A stretch of DNA of 64,000 bases from Streptomyces sp. P9-A4 (GCF_036634195.1 NZ_JAZIFY010000002.1:1-64000), one strand, 5' to 3'. Positions 15,198 through 25,138 are shown, counted from the first letter of the stretch. The notes: a model not told the origin generated them from the sequence alone. A program made the numbers and translations.

Positions 15198-18100
15198 ATG
15201 GCTGTCACGGTGCCGGACTGGGCTGACACGCTGCTCGACCTGGTGGGGGTCAACTGGCCCAACGTCGACGAGGACGCCTACCGGGAGATGGCCGACGCGC
15301 TGCGGGAGTTCGCGGACGACCTGGCCGATGACGGTCAGCTCGCCAACAACCACATGGAGCGCCTGCTGTCGTCGGGGCACGGCGAGGCGATGGACGCTCT
15401 CAACGCTCACTGGACCAAGGTCAAGGGCAAGCACCTCAAGGACATGGTCTCCGCGGCCCGCACGATCGCGGACGCGCTCGACCTGGCGGCGGGCGCGATC
15501 GAAGTCATGAAGGGGAAGGCAGTCGTCGAGCTGGGGGTGCTTGCTGGCCAGACCGGTCTCGCCATGGCGCTGATCCCGGTGACCGGTGGTCTGTCCGCAC
15601 TGCTCGGCGCCGGAGCCATCGCGTTCACGAAGAAGCAGCTGCTGAAGCTCATCACGGCCGCGATGGAAGAGGCCGTCGGTCACATCGTCTCGGTGATGAC
15701 CGAGCCGGTCGTGGCGGCGCTTGAGAACATGGCCGCGGACCTGGTCGTCCAGGTGAGCATGGACGCGCTGGGCGTCCAGAACGGTGTGGACCTCGACCAG
15801 ACGAAGCAGGCCGGCAAGGACGGCTTCGACGACGGGGTGCAAGGCGCCAAGGAGGGTCTGAACCTCGCCTCCGCCGGAGGGGGTGGCGGCGGCGGCCCGG
15901 GGGGCAAGGGCTTCCACATCGAGCATGACGAGCACGACAACGCCGGTACGAAGCTGAACGGCGTGAGCGTCGGCATCCATGGCAAGACCGCCGGCAAGCT
16001 CACCAAGGCGAAGGGCGCCCAGCGCCGCAACAAGGGCCGCGACGACATCGCCGACGCCCTGGACCCCGTCATCGAGAAGGCCATGGGCGCTCTCGTGAAG
16101 TCCGCCAAGACCATGGGCGACCATGTCGGCGAGACGCTGCCCAAGGCCGTGAAGCGGATCTCCACTGACCACAAGAACAACGACGACGCCATCCGCGACC
16201 GTCTCGCGCGGCAGCGCAAGGGCGGACACGATGACCGGGATCGGGGTAAGAATCCCGGCGATCGTGGTGGCAGGGACAAGGACGCGCGTCTGAAGCCTGA
16301 TTCGCTGCGCGAGGTGAAGTCCGACCCGCGCCGTCATGGGATCGAGCTCGGTAAGAAGAAGTGCGCGAACGACCCGGTCGACGTGGCGACGGGTGAGATG
16401 ACTCTGCCCCAGACCGACCTGTCCCTTCCCGGAGTCCTTCCCCTCGTCCTTCGCCGCACCCATCTGTCCGAGTACCGCTTTGGCCACTTCTTCGGCCGCA
16501 GCTGGGCCTCCACCCTCGATGAACGCCTCGAGCTCGACGTGCCCGGTGCCGGGGCGATCTGGGCACGCGAGGACGGTTCCACCCTGGTCTATCCCCGTCT
16601 CCCCCTCCCGGACGGCACCCCGGTCCTGCCCGTGGAGGGCCCCCGGATCGCCCTGGTCCATGGCGGTCAGAGCGAGGACGAGACCACCTACGTGGCAACC
16701 GACCTTCACACCGGGTTGACCCGCTCCTTCACCGGTAGCCCCTACCGCGCCTCTCCCGCTTACTGGCTGACCAGGCTGACCGACAGAAACCACAACCGGA
16801 TCACCTTTTCCCGGCGCCCGGACGGAAGCCCCACCGCGGTCACCCACGACGGCGGCTACACCGTCCAGCTCAGGGCCGAAGGCACTCGTATCCGCGAACT
16901 CTCCCTGCGCACCGCCGAAGGCCCGGTCACTGTCCTGGGATACGGATACGACAGCCTGGGCAACCTCACCGAGGTCACCAACTCCTCCGGCCTGCCCATG
17001 CGATTCACCTACAGCCCGGAAGGACGGATCACTTCCTGGACCGACCGGAACGAGGCGACGTTCCGGTATGTCTACGACGCAGAGGGTCGCGTGGTCCGTA
17101 CCGCCGGCCCCGACGGCTATCTGTCGTCGGCGTTCGCGTACGGTGTCCACCCGGAAACCGGCGACCGGGTGACCCGGTACACCAACTCGCAGAGCGCGAC
17201 GACCACGTACGTCGTCAACGGTCTTCTCCAGATCACAGCCGAGATCGATCCTCTCGGTCACGCCACACGTTTCGAGTTCGACGCCCACGACCACTTGCTG
17301 GTCCAGACAGACGCTCTCGGGCGCTCCACCCGCTTCGAGCGTGATGAGCACGGCAATCTCGACGGGCTTGTCGCGCCGGACGGCGTGCGGACCACCGCCA
17401 CCTACAGCAAGCTGCATCAGCCTGAGGTGATCACCGAGCGTGCCGGGGTTTCCCGCTCCTACGGCTACGACGAGCGTGGGAACCTCACCGTGTCCGTGGA
17501 CCCGGCCGGCGCGCGCACGGAGTACGCGTTCACCCCCCGTGGGCACCTGTGTCTCGTGCGGGATGCGCTGGGAGCCTCCACGCGCATCACGACAGACGCC
17601 GCCGGACTGCGCCTACAGCTCACCCGGCCCGATGGGTCGACCGCTTCGTGCACACGCGATGCCTTCGGACGTGTGGTCGAGGTTGTCGACGCTGAGGGCG
17701 GAGTCGTCCGGCAGGGTTGGAGCGTGGAGGGCAAGCTCACCTGGCGTGAATTGCCGGACGGCAGTCGCGAGGAATGGACGTGGGACGGCGAGGGCAACCT
17801 GGTCTCGCACACGGACCGGATGGGCCGGACCTCCACGCACTCCTCCGGTCCTTTCGACCTGCTGCTCGGTACTCAGACGGGCGAGGACAGCAGTTACCGC
17901 TTCGCCCACGACACAGAGCTGCGGCTGACTGCGGTCACCAACGCCGACGGCCTGGTGTGGGAGTACAGCTATGACGCTGCGGGCAGGCTCGTGGCCGAGA
18001 AGGATTTCGACGGCCGCATGCTGACGTACGAGCGCGACCCCTGTGGCCGTATCGTCCGGCGGACCAACGCCGCGGGCCAGAGCCTCAGCTTCGACCGCGA

Positions 18101-19934
18101 CGTCCTGGGCCGAGTCACTCGCATCCAGCACAGCGACGGTTCAGCCTCGCACTTCGACCACGACGAGAGCGGCCGCGTCGCACAGATCGTGAACGCGCAC
18201 TCCCGCATCCGGCTGGAGAGAGATCCTCTGGGACGCGTCGTCTCAGAGACGGTCAACGGCGCCACCCTGTCCTTTGCCTACGATGCCCTCGGTCGCCGCG
18301 TGGCCAGGCGCACGCCTTCCGGTGCTGAGAGCCGCATGGAGTACGCACTGGGTGGCCTCGCCTCCTACACGGCCGGGGACCATGTCTTCCGGTTCGAACG
18401 CGACGCACTCGGACGCGAGACCGCGCGGTTCGTCGACGATTCCCTGGAGATGCGGCAGGACTGGGATCCGGTCGGCCGGGTCACCCACACGGCGTGGGAC
18501 AGCGGCCGGTCGCCTCTGTTGCGCAGAAGCTACACCTACCAGGCCGACGGCGTGCCGACGAGCATCGAGGACAGCCTGACGGGGCGCCGCACCTTCGCGT
18601 TGGATGCCGCCAGTCGCGTACGTGAGGTCCAGGCCCGCGGCTGGACGGAGCAGTACGCCTATAACGCTGCCGGCGACCAGAGCCGCACCGCTCTCTCCGC
18701 CCAGGCACCGGGTCAGGCGGCCGCCGGCGGCCGACACTACGAAGGCACGCGTCTGGCTCGGGCGGGACGCACGCGCTACAGCTATGACGCGCAGGGCCGT
18801 CTCACCCTCCGGCGAACGAAGACGCTCAGTGGCGCAACGCTGACCTGGCATTTTCAGTGGGACGCGGAAGACCGGCTCACCCAGGTACAGACACCCGAAG
18901 GGGACCGCTGGCGCTACCTCTACGACGCTCTCGGGCGCCGCCTGTCCAAGCAGCGCCTCGGCCGGAACAACGAGGAGGTCACGCAGACCACGACGTTCTG
19001 CTGGGATGGCGCGCAGCTGGCCGAGCAGCGGGATGAGGACGCGACCCTGGTGTGGGACTACGCCGGAGCACAGCCCCTCGGCCAGCGTGAGACGAAGACC
19101 GACGGCACGCAGCGGGAAGTCGACCGTCGTTTCTTCGCGATCGTCACCGATCTCGTGGGCAGTCCCACGGAGCTGGTCTCGCCTGACGGGTCACTGGCCT
19201 GGCGTGCCCGTAGTACCGCCTGGGGAGCCACCCAGTGGAACACGAACAGCACCGCATATACCCCGTTGCGGTACCCGGGCCAGTATTTCGACCCCGAGAC
19301 AGGTCTGCACTACAACTTCAACCGCTACTACGACCCCGAGGTAGGCCGGTACCTGTCGCCCGACCCTCTGGGTATCGCTCCGTCGATCAACCACTACTCC
19401 TACGTCGTGAACCCGTTCGTACTGTCGGACCCTCTGGGCCTGGCAGCCTGCGAGCCGGATCCCACGTGGGGAGGCCAGGTCAGGTGGGTCCGCGACGAGC
19501 ACGGGCGTCCCTACGAGATGCACGCGGTGATCACACGCAACATGCTCGACGAGGGCACGCACGCCCGGAACTCGATCATCCCTCCCGGGTACCAGTCAGA
19601 CAAGGGACAGGCCCGCGGGCACATGCTGGCGCGGCAGCTCGGCGGGTCCGGCGACCACGACGACAACCTGTTCACGATCTCCCAGAACCCGACGAACACG
19701 CCGGAAATGAGCATGTTCGAGCAGCGTGTGTACGACGCTGTCTACGACCACGACGTCGTCCAGTACAGCGTGTACCTGGAGTATGCAGATGACGATCCCG
19801 ATTCACCTCCCTCGCTCATCCAGGTCGAGGCGTTCGGCACGAAGAAGGACCGCGACGGAAACCTTCTGTTCGACGATGGAACCTTCTTCGACAACCCCGC
19901 CCACCTCGAGCCCCGCCCCAGACGCCGTCCTTAG
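15198..19934 (+). CDS. RHS-repeat polymorphic toxin with C-terminal DNA/RNA non-specific endonuclease tip
   Basis: This is a 1578-aa protein. Residues 1-225 are a helical WXG/ESX-like or CpnT-like secretion domain with a hydrophobic middle (LAMALIPVTGGLSALLGAGA) and no Sec signal. A Gly-rich linker follows, then a DUF6531 start (CANDPVDVATGEMTLPQTDL at about 390) and many YD repeats (YDAAGRL, YDALGRR). The RHS core (GLHYNFNRYYDPEVGRYLSP, from about 1369) ends in DPLGLAAC. Residues from about 1416 form the toxin: MHAVITRNMLDEG, ARGHMLARQLGG with candidate catalytic His at about 1475, then DDNLFTISQNPTNTPEMSMF. This resembles Endonuclea_NS_2-type nucleases. It is followed after 15 nt by its SUKH immunity gene. 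Export is probably by a type VII-like route encoded elsewhere. Confidence 0.92.
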   Translation: MAVTVPDWADTLLDLVGVNWPNVDEDAYREMADALREFADDLADDGQLANNHMERLLSSGHGEAMDALNAHWTKVKGKHLKDMVSAARTIADALDLAAGAIEVMKGKAVVELGVLAGQTGLAMALIPVTGGLSALLGAGAIAFTKKQLLKLITAAMEEAVGHIVSVMTEPVVAALENMAADLVVQVSMDALGVQNGVDLDQTKQAGKDGFDDGVQGAKEGLNLASAGGGGGGGPGGKGFHIEHDEHDNAGTKLNGVSVGIHGKTAGKLTKAKGAQRRNKGRDDIADALDPVIEKAMGALVKSAKTMGDHVGETLPKAVKRISTDHKNNDDAIRDRLARQRKGGHDDRDRGKNPGDRGGRDKDARLKPDSLREVKSDPRRHGIELGKKKCANDPVDVATGEMTLPQTDLSLPGVLPLVLRRTHLSEYRFGHFFGRSWASTLDERLELDVPGAGAIWAREDGSTLVYPRLPLPDGTPVLPVEGPRIALVHGGQSEDETTYVATDLHTGLTRSFTGSPYRASPAYWLTRLTDRNHNRITFSRRPDGSPTAVTHDGGYTVQLRAEGTRIRELSLRTAEGPVTVLGYGYDSLGNLTEVTNSSGLPMRFTYSPEGRITSWTDRNEATFRYVYDAEGRVVRTAGPDGYLSSAFAYGVHPETGDRVTRYTNSQSATTTYVVNGLLQITAEIDPLGHATRFEFDAHDHLLVQTDALGRSTRFERDEHGNLDGLVAPDGVRTTATYSKLHQPEVITERAGVSRSYGYDERGNLTVSVDPAGARTEYAFTPRGHLCLVRDALGASTRITTDAAGLRLQLTRPDGSTASCTRDAFGRVVEVVDAEGGVVRQGWSVEGKLTWRELPDGSREEWTWDGEGNLVSHTDRMGRTSTHSSGPFDLLLGTQTGEDSSYRFAHDTELRLTAVTNADGLVWEYSYDAAGRLVAEKDFDGRMLTYERDPCGRIVRRTNAAGQSLSFDRDVLGRVTRIQHSDGSASHFDHDESGRVAQIVNAHSRIRLERDPLGRVVSETVNGATLSFAYDALGRRVARRTPSGAESRMEYALGGLASYTAGDHVFRFERDALGRETARFVDDSLEMRQDWDPVGRVTHTAWDSGRSPLLRRSYTYQADGVPTSIEDSLTGRRTFALDAASRVREVQARGWTEQYAYNAAGDQSRTALSAQAPGQAAAGGRHYEGTRLARAGRTRYSYDAQGRLTLRRTKTLSGATLTWHFQWDAEDRLTQVQTPEGDRWRYLYDALGRRLSKQRLGRNNEEVTQTTTFCWDGAQLAEQRDEDATLVWDYAGAQPLGQRETKTDGTQREVDRRFFAIVTDLVGSPTELVSPDGSLAWRARSTAWGATQWNTNSTAYTPLRYPGQYFDPETGLHYNFNRYYDPEVGRYLSPDPLGIAPSINHYSYVVNPFVLSDPLGLAACEPDPTWGGQVRWVRDEHGRPYEMHAVITRNMLDEGTHARNSIIPPGYQSDKGQARGHMLARQLGGSGDHDDNLFTISQNPTNTPEMSMFEQRVYDAVYDHDVVQYSVYLEYADDDPDSPPSLIQVEAFGTKKDRDGNLLFDDGTFFDNPAHLEPRPRRRP

Positions 19935-19949
19935 CCAGCGAGGAAACAG

Positions 19950-20630
19950 ATGACTTCTCTCACCGCGCTGACCGCGCTGTGCCCGCCTCCCGCTGTCGTT
20001 CCTCCTGCTCCCGACTGGCCACAGGTCGAAGACGCGCTGGGGAAGGGGCTGCCCCAGGACTACAAGGAGCTCATCACCACATACGGGCCCGGCCAGTTCT
20101 GCGGATTCATCACCCTCTACCAGCCACATGCCCCCAGCGAATGGGCCGATCTGACCGGCCCCATGCCGACGCGTCTACGGGGACAGATTGAGGAGGTCCG
20201 GCAGGCTGCCCGACGCCCCTGGCAACTGCCGCACTCCCCCGAGGACCTTCTCGCCATGGGAGTCACCGGCAACGGGGACTACCTCTTCTGGGTCACCCAG
20301 CCGGCCGGCACCCCGGACGACTGGACCGTCGCCGTCAACGAGGCCCTGCGCGCACCTTGGTTCACCTACAACGGCTCCTTGACCGAGTTCCTCGTCAGCG
20401 TTCTCAGGGGGACCACAAGCGTCCCCATGTTCCCCAAAGATCTTCTCGACCGCGGTCCCGCCTTCACCCCGTCGACTCTCGAAAGCAACGCACCGGCCGC
20501 AGCCGCCCGGACGTCAGTCAGCACACGCGCCGTCCGCGACTGGGCCAACGCCAACGGATACGACCTGCCCGAACGCGGACGCGTCCCGATCGAGATCATC
20601 GAGGCATGGAAGCAGGACAATCCCAGCTGA
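19950..20630 (+). CDS. SUKH (SMI1/KNR4) immunity protein fused to an Lsr2-like DNA-binding tail
   Basis: This is a 226-aa protein. Residues about 15-150 match the SUKH fold (LPQDYKELITTYGPGQFCGF, LLAMGVTGNGDYLFWVTQPA, WFTYNGSLTEFLVSVLRG). SUKH is the commonest immunity superfamily for nuclease toxins. The last 37 residues, TRAVRDWANANGYDLPERGR then VPIEIIEAWKQDNPS, match the C-terminal domain of Lsr2, the actinobacterial H-NS analogue. That domain binds AT-rich DNA through an RGR-type motif, and ERGRVP is present. The gene begins 15 nt after the toxin stop. By inference the tail could tether the inhibitor to DNA or autoregulate the locus. Confidence 0.88.
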   Translation: MTSLTALTALCPPPAVVPPAPDWPQVEDALGKGLPQDYKELITTYGPGQFCGFITLYQPHAPSEWADLTGPMPTRLRGQIEEVRQAARRPWQLPHSPEDLLAMGVTGNGDYLFWVTQPAGTPDDWTVAVNEALRAPWFTYNGSLTEFLVSVLRGTTSVPMFPKDLLDRGPAFTPSTLESNAPAAAARTSVSTRAVRDWANANGYDLPERGRVPIEIIEAWKQDNPS

Positions 20631-20857
20631 CACACGCCGACCCGGCCTCCTTGCCGTGACAACCACGCCCTCTACGCCCGGATCAATTGGGCAGGAACGT
20701 GACTCCGGTGGTGATCTCGTCTGCAAGGTAATGGGGACTGCGGCCCATGGGGCCGGTCCCCATTCCTGTCGCACGTGCCAGCGCTCAGGTGGGTCAGCCG
20801 ATCTTGCGCCATGTGCAGGTCCTTGCGGTGGTCGTACAGTGCACGTATCCCCGGAGC

Positions 20858-21469
20858 GTGGCCATACGACCGCGTCGTCACTCGGCACCCGACGGCCTGG
20901 CGGCCCTGGCACGCGAACTGCTCTGGGAAGAAGCTGCGCAGGCGCTGTCAGGGTTCCGCGTACTACTGGCCCACCAGGAAGGGTCCGATCGCTCGGCGGA
21001 GACGGTGCATGACCTGCACACTCTCATCTCCCTGATCCGCAGTGCGGATCCCACCAGAGCCAACCCAGAAGTCGAGCAGCGCATCCTCCATCTGGCCCAC
21101 ATGGAGCACCTGCCGCACACAGACCGCATGGACCCGGCCGACGAGCTCGCCCGACGCTGGGACGAATTCTCCTGCTACCTCCAGTTCATCGGCGCCCTGC
21201 CCGAAGTCTTTGCACGCCGCAACTACGCCGCCCGCAAAGCCGCCTACACCGGCCCCACAAAACCCCACGGCGACCTCCAACGACTCGCCGAGGCCCGCCT
21301 GGAAATGACCGTGTCCCCACACAGCGCCCGCAAGATCCTCCAGCAGTTCCGAACGCAATGGGCGCTCCGGCCCGCAACCATCCCTCCAGCCACGCAGCAC
21401 TCCACGCTCCTCGTGACAGGGCTCCAGCCCGAAAGTCGCGTCATCGTCCCCAGCAGCAGGACACCATGA
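20858..21469 (+). CDS. Hypothetical helical protein
   Basis: From GTG at 20858 it would be a 203-aa soluble protein: APDGLAALARELLWEEAAQA, VHDLHTLISLIRSAD, VFARRNYAARKAAYTG and a loosely conserved C-terminus. An upstream GTG at 20747 would extend it by 37 Cys-free, less convincing residues. No family is recognised. It follows the toxin/immunity pair and may be unrelated cargo. Confidence 0.5.
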   Translation: MAIRPRRHSAPDGLAALARELLWEEAAQALSGFRVLLAHQEGSDRSAETVHDLHTLISLIRSADPTRANPEVEQRILHLAHMEHLPHTDRMDPADELARRWDEFSCYLQFIGALPEVFARRNYAARKAAYTGPTKPHGDLQRLAEARLEMTVSPHSARKILQQFRTQWALRPATIPPATQHSTLLVTGLQPESRVIVPSSRTP

Positions 21470-21824
21470 CCGGCGTCCTCTCCGGGTCGGAGACCCTGCC
21501 GGCAGTCGGTAAAAACTCTGCCCGGGCAAGGACCCGACGAAAAATGCACTGGAACTCTTCCATAGCTGCCATGAGGCCGGCAGGACAGGTTCGACGGCCT
21601 GCCCACCATCCTCGAAGGCCGCGCGACGCGGTCGTCTGCGCCCACCCCGAGGTCGACTGGGAGCAGCTGCGCACAGTGGAGAAGGGCCGACGCTCTCCCC
21701 TCGCGGCGCTGCGCCCGGAGCCGGCACCCGTACCGGCGTAAGCCTCCGAGGTCCTTGCACCCGCCCGCGCCCCACGCCGTCCGGAAGGGCGGCCCGGGAC
21801 GCGGGCGTTCTTCTTGCGTGGCGC
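21470..21824. other. No confident gene
   Basis: This stretch has several competing open frames. A coherent-looking fragment (VDWEQLRTVEKGRRSPLAAL, ending at 21741) suggests a decayed gene, but no start or family can be given. Confidence 0.4.
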
Positions 21825-22415
21825 TCACGCGTGCCCGGCAGCAGGCTCCCACAGGGGTCGGGCGAGCCCGGTCCCGTCGCAGTGGAAGCACCGGCCGCCT
21901 CCCGGCGTGCTGCGGGCACCGATGGTGCGGGCGGCGTGGCGGAAGAGCCGGGTGAGGCCCGCAGTGTGCGCCGCGTGGAGCGGGAGTTCCTGCCGTCTGC
22001 CGAGGGTGACTTCCAGCGCGACGCCGGGACCGGAGAAGTGGGCCTGGAGGCCGCCGGTCATCGAGCGCAGCGTCTCGTGCAGTTCGTGCATCGTCACCGC
22101 CCCGGACAGCTGGACGCGGGCCGCGAGGATCGTGTCGGCGGCTGCGGCGAAGGACAGGAGTCCGGCCGGGCGTGCGAGCGGCCCGACGCGGCCCACGGGG
22201 TCGGGATGGGTGTGCTGGAGCTGGGCCAGCGCGTGCCACAGGCTGCCCGGCAGATCCTGGGGCGCGGTCTCTTCTCGGGTGCGTCTCATGAGCCTGTCTA
22301 TGGCCTGGGACTGGCGTGCAGCCGGGTTCGGTCTTTCCGTCCCGTACGGCGACGTCCCGACTTCACGGACCGTCCCGCCGGGCGGGCGGGGCGGGGCCGG
22401 GGCTGGGCAAGCCAC
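21825..22415 (-). CDS. Hypothetical protein with C-terminal CxxC
   Basis: This is a 196-aa frame. The central region ETAPQDLPGSLWHALAQLQH, LLSFAAAADTILAARVQLSG and LHETLRSMTGGLQAHFSG reads as a helical soluble protein. The end has a single CFHCDGTG motif like half of a zinc ribbon. The start is uncertain (GTG 22415, or the Met in LMRRTREE). It lies just downstream of the replication-relaxation gene on the same strand. Function unknown. Confidence 0.5.
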   Translation of the reverse strand: MACPAPAPPRPPGGTVREVGTSPYGTERPNPAARQSQAIDRLMRRTREETAPQDLPGSLWHALAQLQHTHPDPVGRVGPLARPAGLLSFAAAADTILAARVQLSGAVTMHELHETLRSMTGGLQAHFSGPGVALEVTLGRRQELPLHAAHTAGLTRLFRHAARTIGARSTPGGGRCFHCDGTGLARPLWEPAAGHA

Positions 22416-22458
22416 CCATCGGGGCGGCTTGCCCGGGCTCCCCTTGGGCTTGCCCGGG

Positions 22459-23976
22459 TCAGGTCCGCCGGCGGAACCAGCCGCGGCCCCGGTCCGGCTC
22501 GGGGCCGTCCTCCGGCTCCGGCGGCGCGGCGGCCTGGAGGCGTGCCGCTTCGGCGGCGGCTTCCTCGCGGGCGACGTCGTCGGCGTGGCACGGGCCGCAC
22601 ACCGACTTGTCCCCGGCCCGTACGGCGGTCCGGTGCACGGTGATCTCCTCCCAGCGTTCGTCGGTGACCTTCCGCCCGCACCGCGTGCACACCGGGCGCT
22701 CCGCCTCCCGCTGCGCGGCGCGGCGCCGCTTGTCCTCCGCGTCGGCGCGGGCCTCCTGGGCTCGGTAGAGGTCGTGGCCGTCGGGGTTGTCGAGCGCGTC
22801 CGTCAGCGTCTGGTCACCCGTGCGTCCCAGCCGCCGCCACACCGCCGCGTCGGCGCCGTGCTCCTGGAGCTGCTCCAGGGTGGTGACGACGACGGGCACC
22901 GCCTGGCGGTAGTCCCGCGCGGTGACCGCCTTCTCGTAGAGGGAGTCGTACCGGCGTGGTACCCAGTAGCGGCGGCCGGCCTCCTCCAGCGCGGCCACCG
23001 CGTTGTCGACCTTCGCCTCGGTGGTGTCCGCGAACACGAACGCCACCGGCACCAAGCCCTCCCGGCCGGTCGGCGGGTAGACCCGTCGCCACAGCCGCTT
23101 CTCCTGGTCGACGTGCTCGATCGCGTCCGGCCGCGAGCGGACCGGGTCCACGGTGCGCTTGGTCGCGTCCTTCGGCAGCAGCCGGCCCCGCTCCCAGTAC
23201 CGGTGCAGCTTGACCACCAGGTCGTGCGCGTCCTCGCTGCGGCGGTCGATCTCCAGCAGCAGCACCGGCACCCCGGCCTCCGGCGCCCGCACCACCAGGT
23301 CCGCCCGCTGCACGTAGCCGGTGCCGAGCCGGTGCCCGATCTCCGTCTGGAAGCCGAGCCGGTGCCCGATGCCTGCGACGTGCAGTTCGGCGGCGGTCGA
23401 GGTGACCGCGGCGGCGTGGTCGTCGTAGCTGGCACCGAGCAGCTTCCCGGTGACCGGGTCGTACTTCTTCTCGCGCAGCGCCGAGACTCGTATGCCCTTC
23501 GGCTCCAGCAGCTGCTTCGCCTCGCCGTGGCCTCGCTTGGTCAGCACCCACACCTGCCGTTGGTCGTCCCGGACCAGTTCGGGCCTCACCAGGTGGTGGT
23601 CTTCCAGATCCAGGAGGTTGTCCCGTACGAGCTTGTCGTGCTTGTTGTCCGGACGGGTCAGCTTCCACAACTGGTCGGGCGTAGCCCTCTGGAAGATCCC
23701 CAGCGCTTGCAGCAGCTCCCGGCGTCGAGGTCCGGTCGAAGTCCTCCGGTGCTCAGGACGCCTTGCTACATCTACATGAGGGATGTCGGCGCTGCGGCGA
23801 CCCCCTTTCCGCCGGGCCTGACCTGCGAAAACGCCCGGCCCTTGGCGTCGGGGCGCGGAGGGGGTCATGGAGGGGTCCACGGAGGGGGCCTCTCCGGTCT
23901 GGTCAAGGTGCTGCTCGGGGTCGTCTGCGGACACAGGATGCTCCTGAAGGTGGGGCGGGCCTATCTCGCCATTCAC
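22459..23976 (-). CDS. Replication-relaxation family protein
   Basis: This 505-aa protein starts with a winged-helix region (RRRELLQALGIFQRATPDQL, HHLVRPELVRDDQRQVWVLT) and continues with DDHAAAVTSTAAELHVAG, VQRADLVVRAPEAG and VLLLEIDRRSEDAHDLVVKL. This PD-(D/E)xK-like arrangement is typical of replication-relaxation proteins of actinobacterial plasmids and conjugative elements. The C-terminus has two CxxC pairs (CTRCGRKV, CGPCHADD), a zinc ribbon, then acidic and basic tails. GTG at 23976 is the longest start; an internal ATG is possible. It is oriented away from the iteron array at 24.6-25.1 kb. Confidence 0.8.
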   Translation of the reverse strand: MNGEIGPPHLQEHPVSADDPEQHLDQTGEAPSVDPSMTPSAPRRQGPGVFAGQARRKGGRRSADIPHVDVARRPEHRRTSTGPRRRELLQALGIFQRATPDQLWKLTRPDNKHDKLVRDNLLDLEDHHLVRPELVRDDQRQVWVLTKRGHGEAKQLLEPKGIRVSALREKKYDPVTGKLLGASYDDHAAAVTSTAAELHVAGIGHRLGFQTEIGHRLGTGYVQRADLVVRAPEAGVPVLLLEIDRRSEDAHDLVVKLHRYWERGRLLPKDATKRTVDPVRSRPDAIEHVDQEKRLWRRVYPPTGREGLVPVAFVFADTTEAKVDNAVAALEEAGRRYWVPRRYDSLYEKAVTARDYRQAVPVVVTTLEQLQEHGADAAVWRRLGRTGDQTLTDALDNPDGHDLYRAQEARADAEDKRRRAAQREAERPVCTRCGRKVTDERWEEITVHRTAVRAGDKSVCGPCHADDVAREEAAAEAARLQAAAPPEPEDGPEPDRGRGWFRRRT

Positions 23977-24171
23977 CTTCTACTGGTTGGAAATTCGGGC
24001 TTCGTGTGACGCCGACCTCGGAAAACCCCTCCGCCGTGACCGCATCGTGATCAACCGGGAGGGGGAGAGTTCTCCCCCGTCAGCGGCCGGACTCTGTCCA
24101 CAGGGCCGCCATTCGAGGGTGTCTTCGAGGCCGCCGCGATCAGCAGGGCGGCCCGAACGTGAGGAGCCGTC

Positions 24172-24614
24172 ATGCCCGAGAACACCGTCACCACCCCGCT
24201 CGCCCCGATGGATCCGCAGGACATCGCCGACGCCTTCGCCTACATCCGGGCGTTGCAGGCCAGCGACATCGACACCGCCTGCGCGGTCGCCAAAGACACG
24301 GGCCCGGAGCTGCACCGGCTGCTCCTGGACGTCGCCGCGCGCGTCTTCATCCCCATCACCGCCGCGGACGACCACGACGGGGAACCCTGCGCGCACTCCT
24401 TCCTGGCAGCGGCACTCGGCCGGCTCCTGCTGGAACTCCTCTGCCATAGCGTGTGCCTGGCCAACGCGCCGGGCATCGCCGACACCATCACCCGCTTCAC
24501 CAACAACATCCTCACCGAGGACACGGCGACGTCGCCGACGTCCTGCGCCAGCTGGAGGCCGCGGGGATGAAGCAGGCGATGGAGGCGCACCCGCCGCACC
24601 GCACCACCGCGTAG
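24172..24614 (+). pseudogene. Small conserved-looking hypothetical gene split by a 1-nt frameshift
   Basis: From ATG 24172 the protein reads MPENTVTTPLAPMDPQDIAD, AFAYIRALQASDIDTACAVA and HSFLAAALGRLLLELLCHSV. At about 24522-24526 the frame is lost. The natural ending, GDVADVLRQLEAAGMKQAME to PPHRTTA, continues in the neighbouring frame to TAG 24612-24614. Restoring one base (EDTGDVAD) gives a 147-aa protein. The helical composition suggests a small regulatory or accessory protein of the mobile element. Family not recognised. Confidence 0.55.
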
Positions 24615-24820
24615 CCGCACCTCCGGGACGGCGGTGGTGCGGTGCGGCGCGCATCCCCGGCGCACCACCGCACCACCGTGGTGCGCTCCACCGGCGCCAC
24701 CGAACCGCGCCGGGGCGCGCCACGGCCGGGCAGGCTCCTCTATCACACACCCCCTTGACCGCGACCTGATCGCGAGCCGAAACCGGCGATGTCAAGGGAA
24801 AACGTCGCGGTAGCAGAGCT

Positions 24821-24885
24821 GGACAAGGGGGTGTAGCGGAGCCGGACAAGGGGGCGCGCGCGTCCGGCCGCACCCGGACAAGGGG
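24821..24885 (+). repeat. Three direct GGACAAGGGG iterons
   Basis: Exact copies lie at 24821-24830, 24844-24853 and 24876-24885. Start-to-start spacing is 23 and 32 bp, about two and three helical turns, so the copies face the same side of the helix as iterons bound by an initiator do. Confidence 0.7.
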
Positions 24886-24995
24886 TCGCCGGCGGCGGGG
24901 CGCACCGGTGCGGTGCGGAGCATCGAGTGCGGCGCACCGGCGCGCGCGAGAGTGCCGGGCATCGTCGGAGTGGTGCGGTGCCGGACGCGGTGGCG

Positions 24996-25138
24996 CACCA
25001 TCGCGGTGCGCACCACGGTGGAGTCCACTCAGTGGAGCCCACCGGGTGGGACCCACTCAGTGGAGTCCACCACGGTGGAGCCCACCCGATGTCGTACATC
25101 GCCACTGGATGCAGAACATCGTGGCTCCACTCAGTGGA
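24996..25138. repeat. Cluster of short palindromes, including three CCACTCAGTGGA copies
   Basis: CCACTCAGTGGA occurs at 25025-25036, 25053-25064 and 25127-25138; copies one and three extend to a 13-bp palindrome. Related palindromes are CCCACCGGGTGGG (25038-25050) and TCCACCACGGTGGA (25066-25079), with GCACC/GGTGC arms at 24996-25010. This looks like a family of binding sites for one dimeric protein. Confidence 0.7.

Noticed and set aside
15174..17546. 790-codon minus-strand frame opposite the RHS gene
   Set aside because: Shadow of RHS coding sequence; no motif, and the sense frame is unequivocal.
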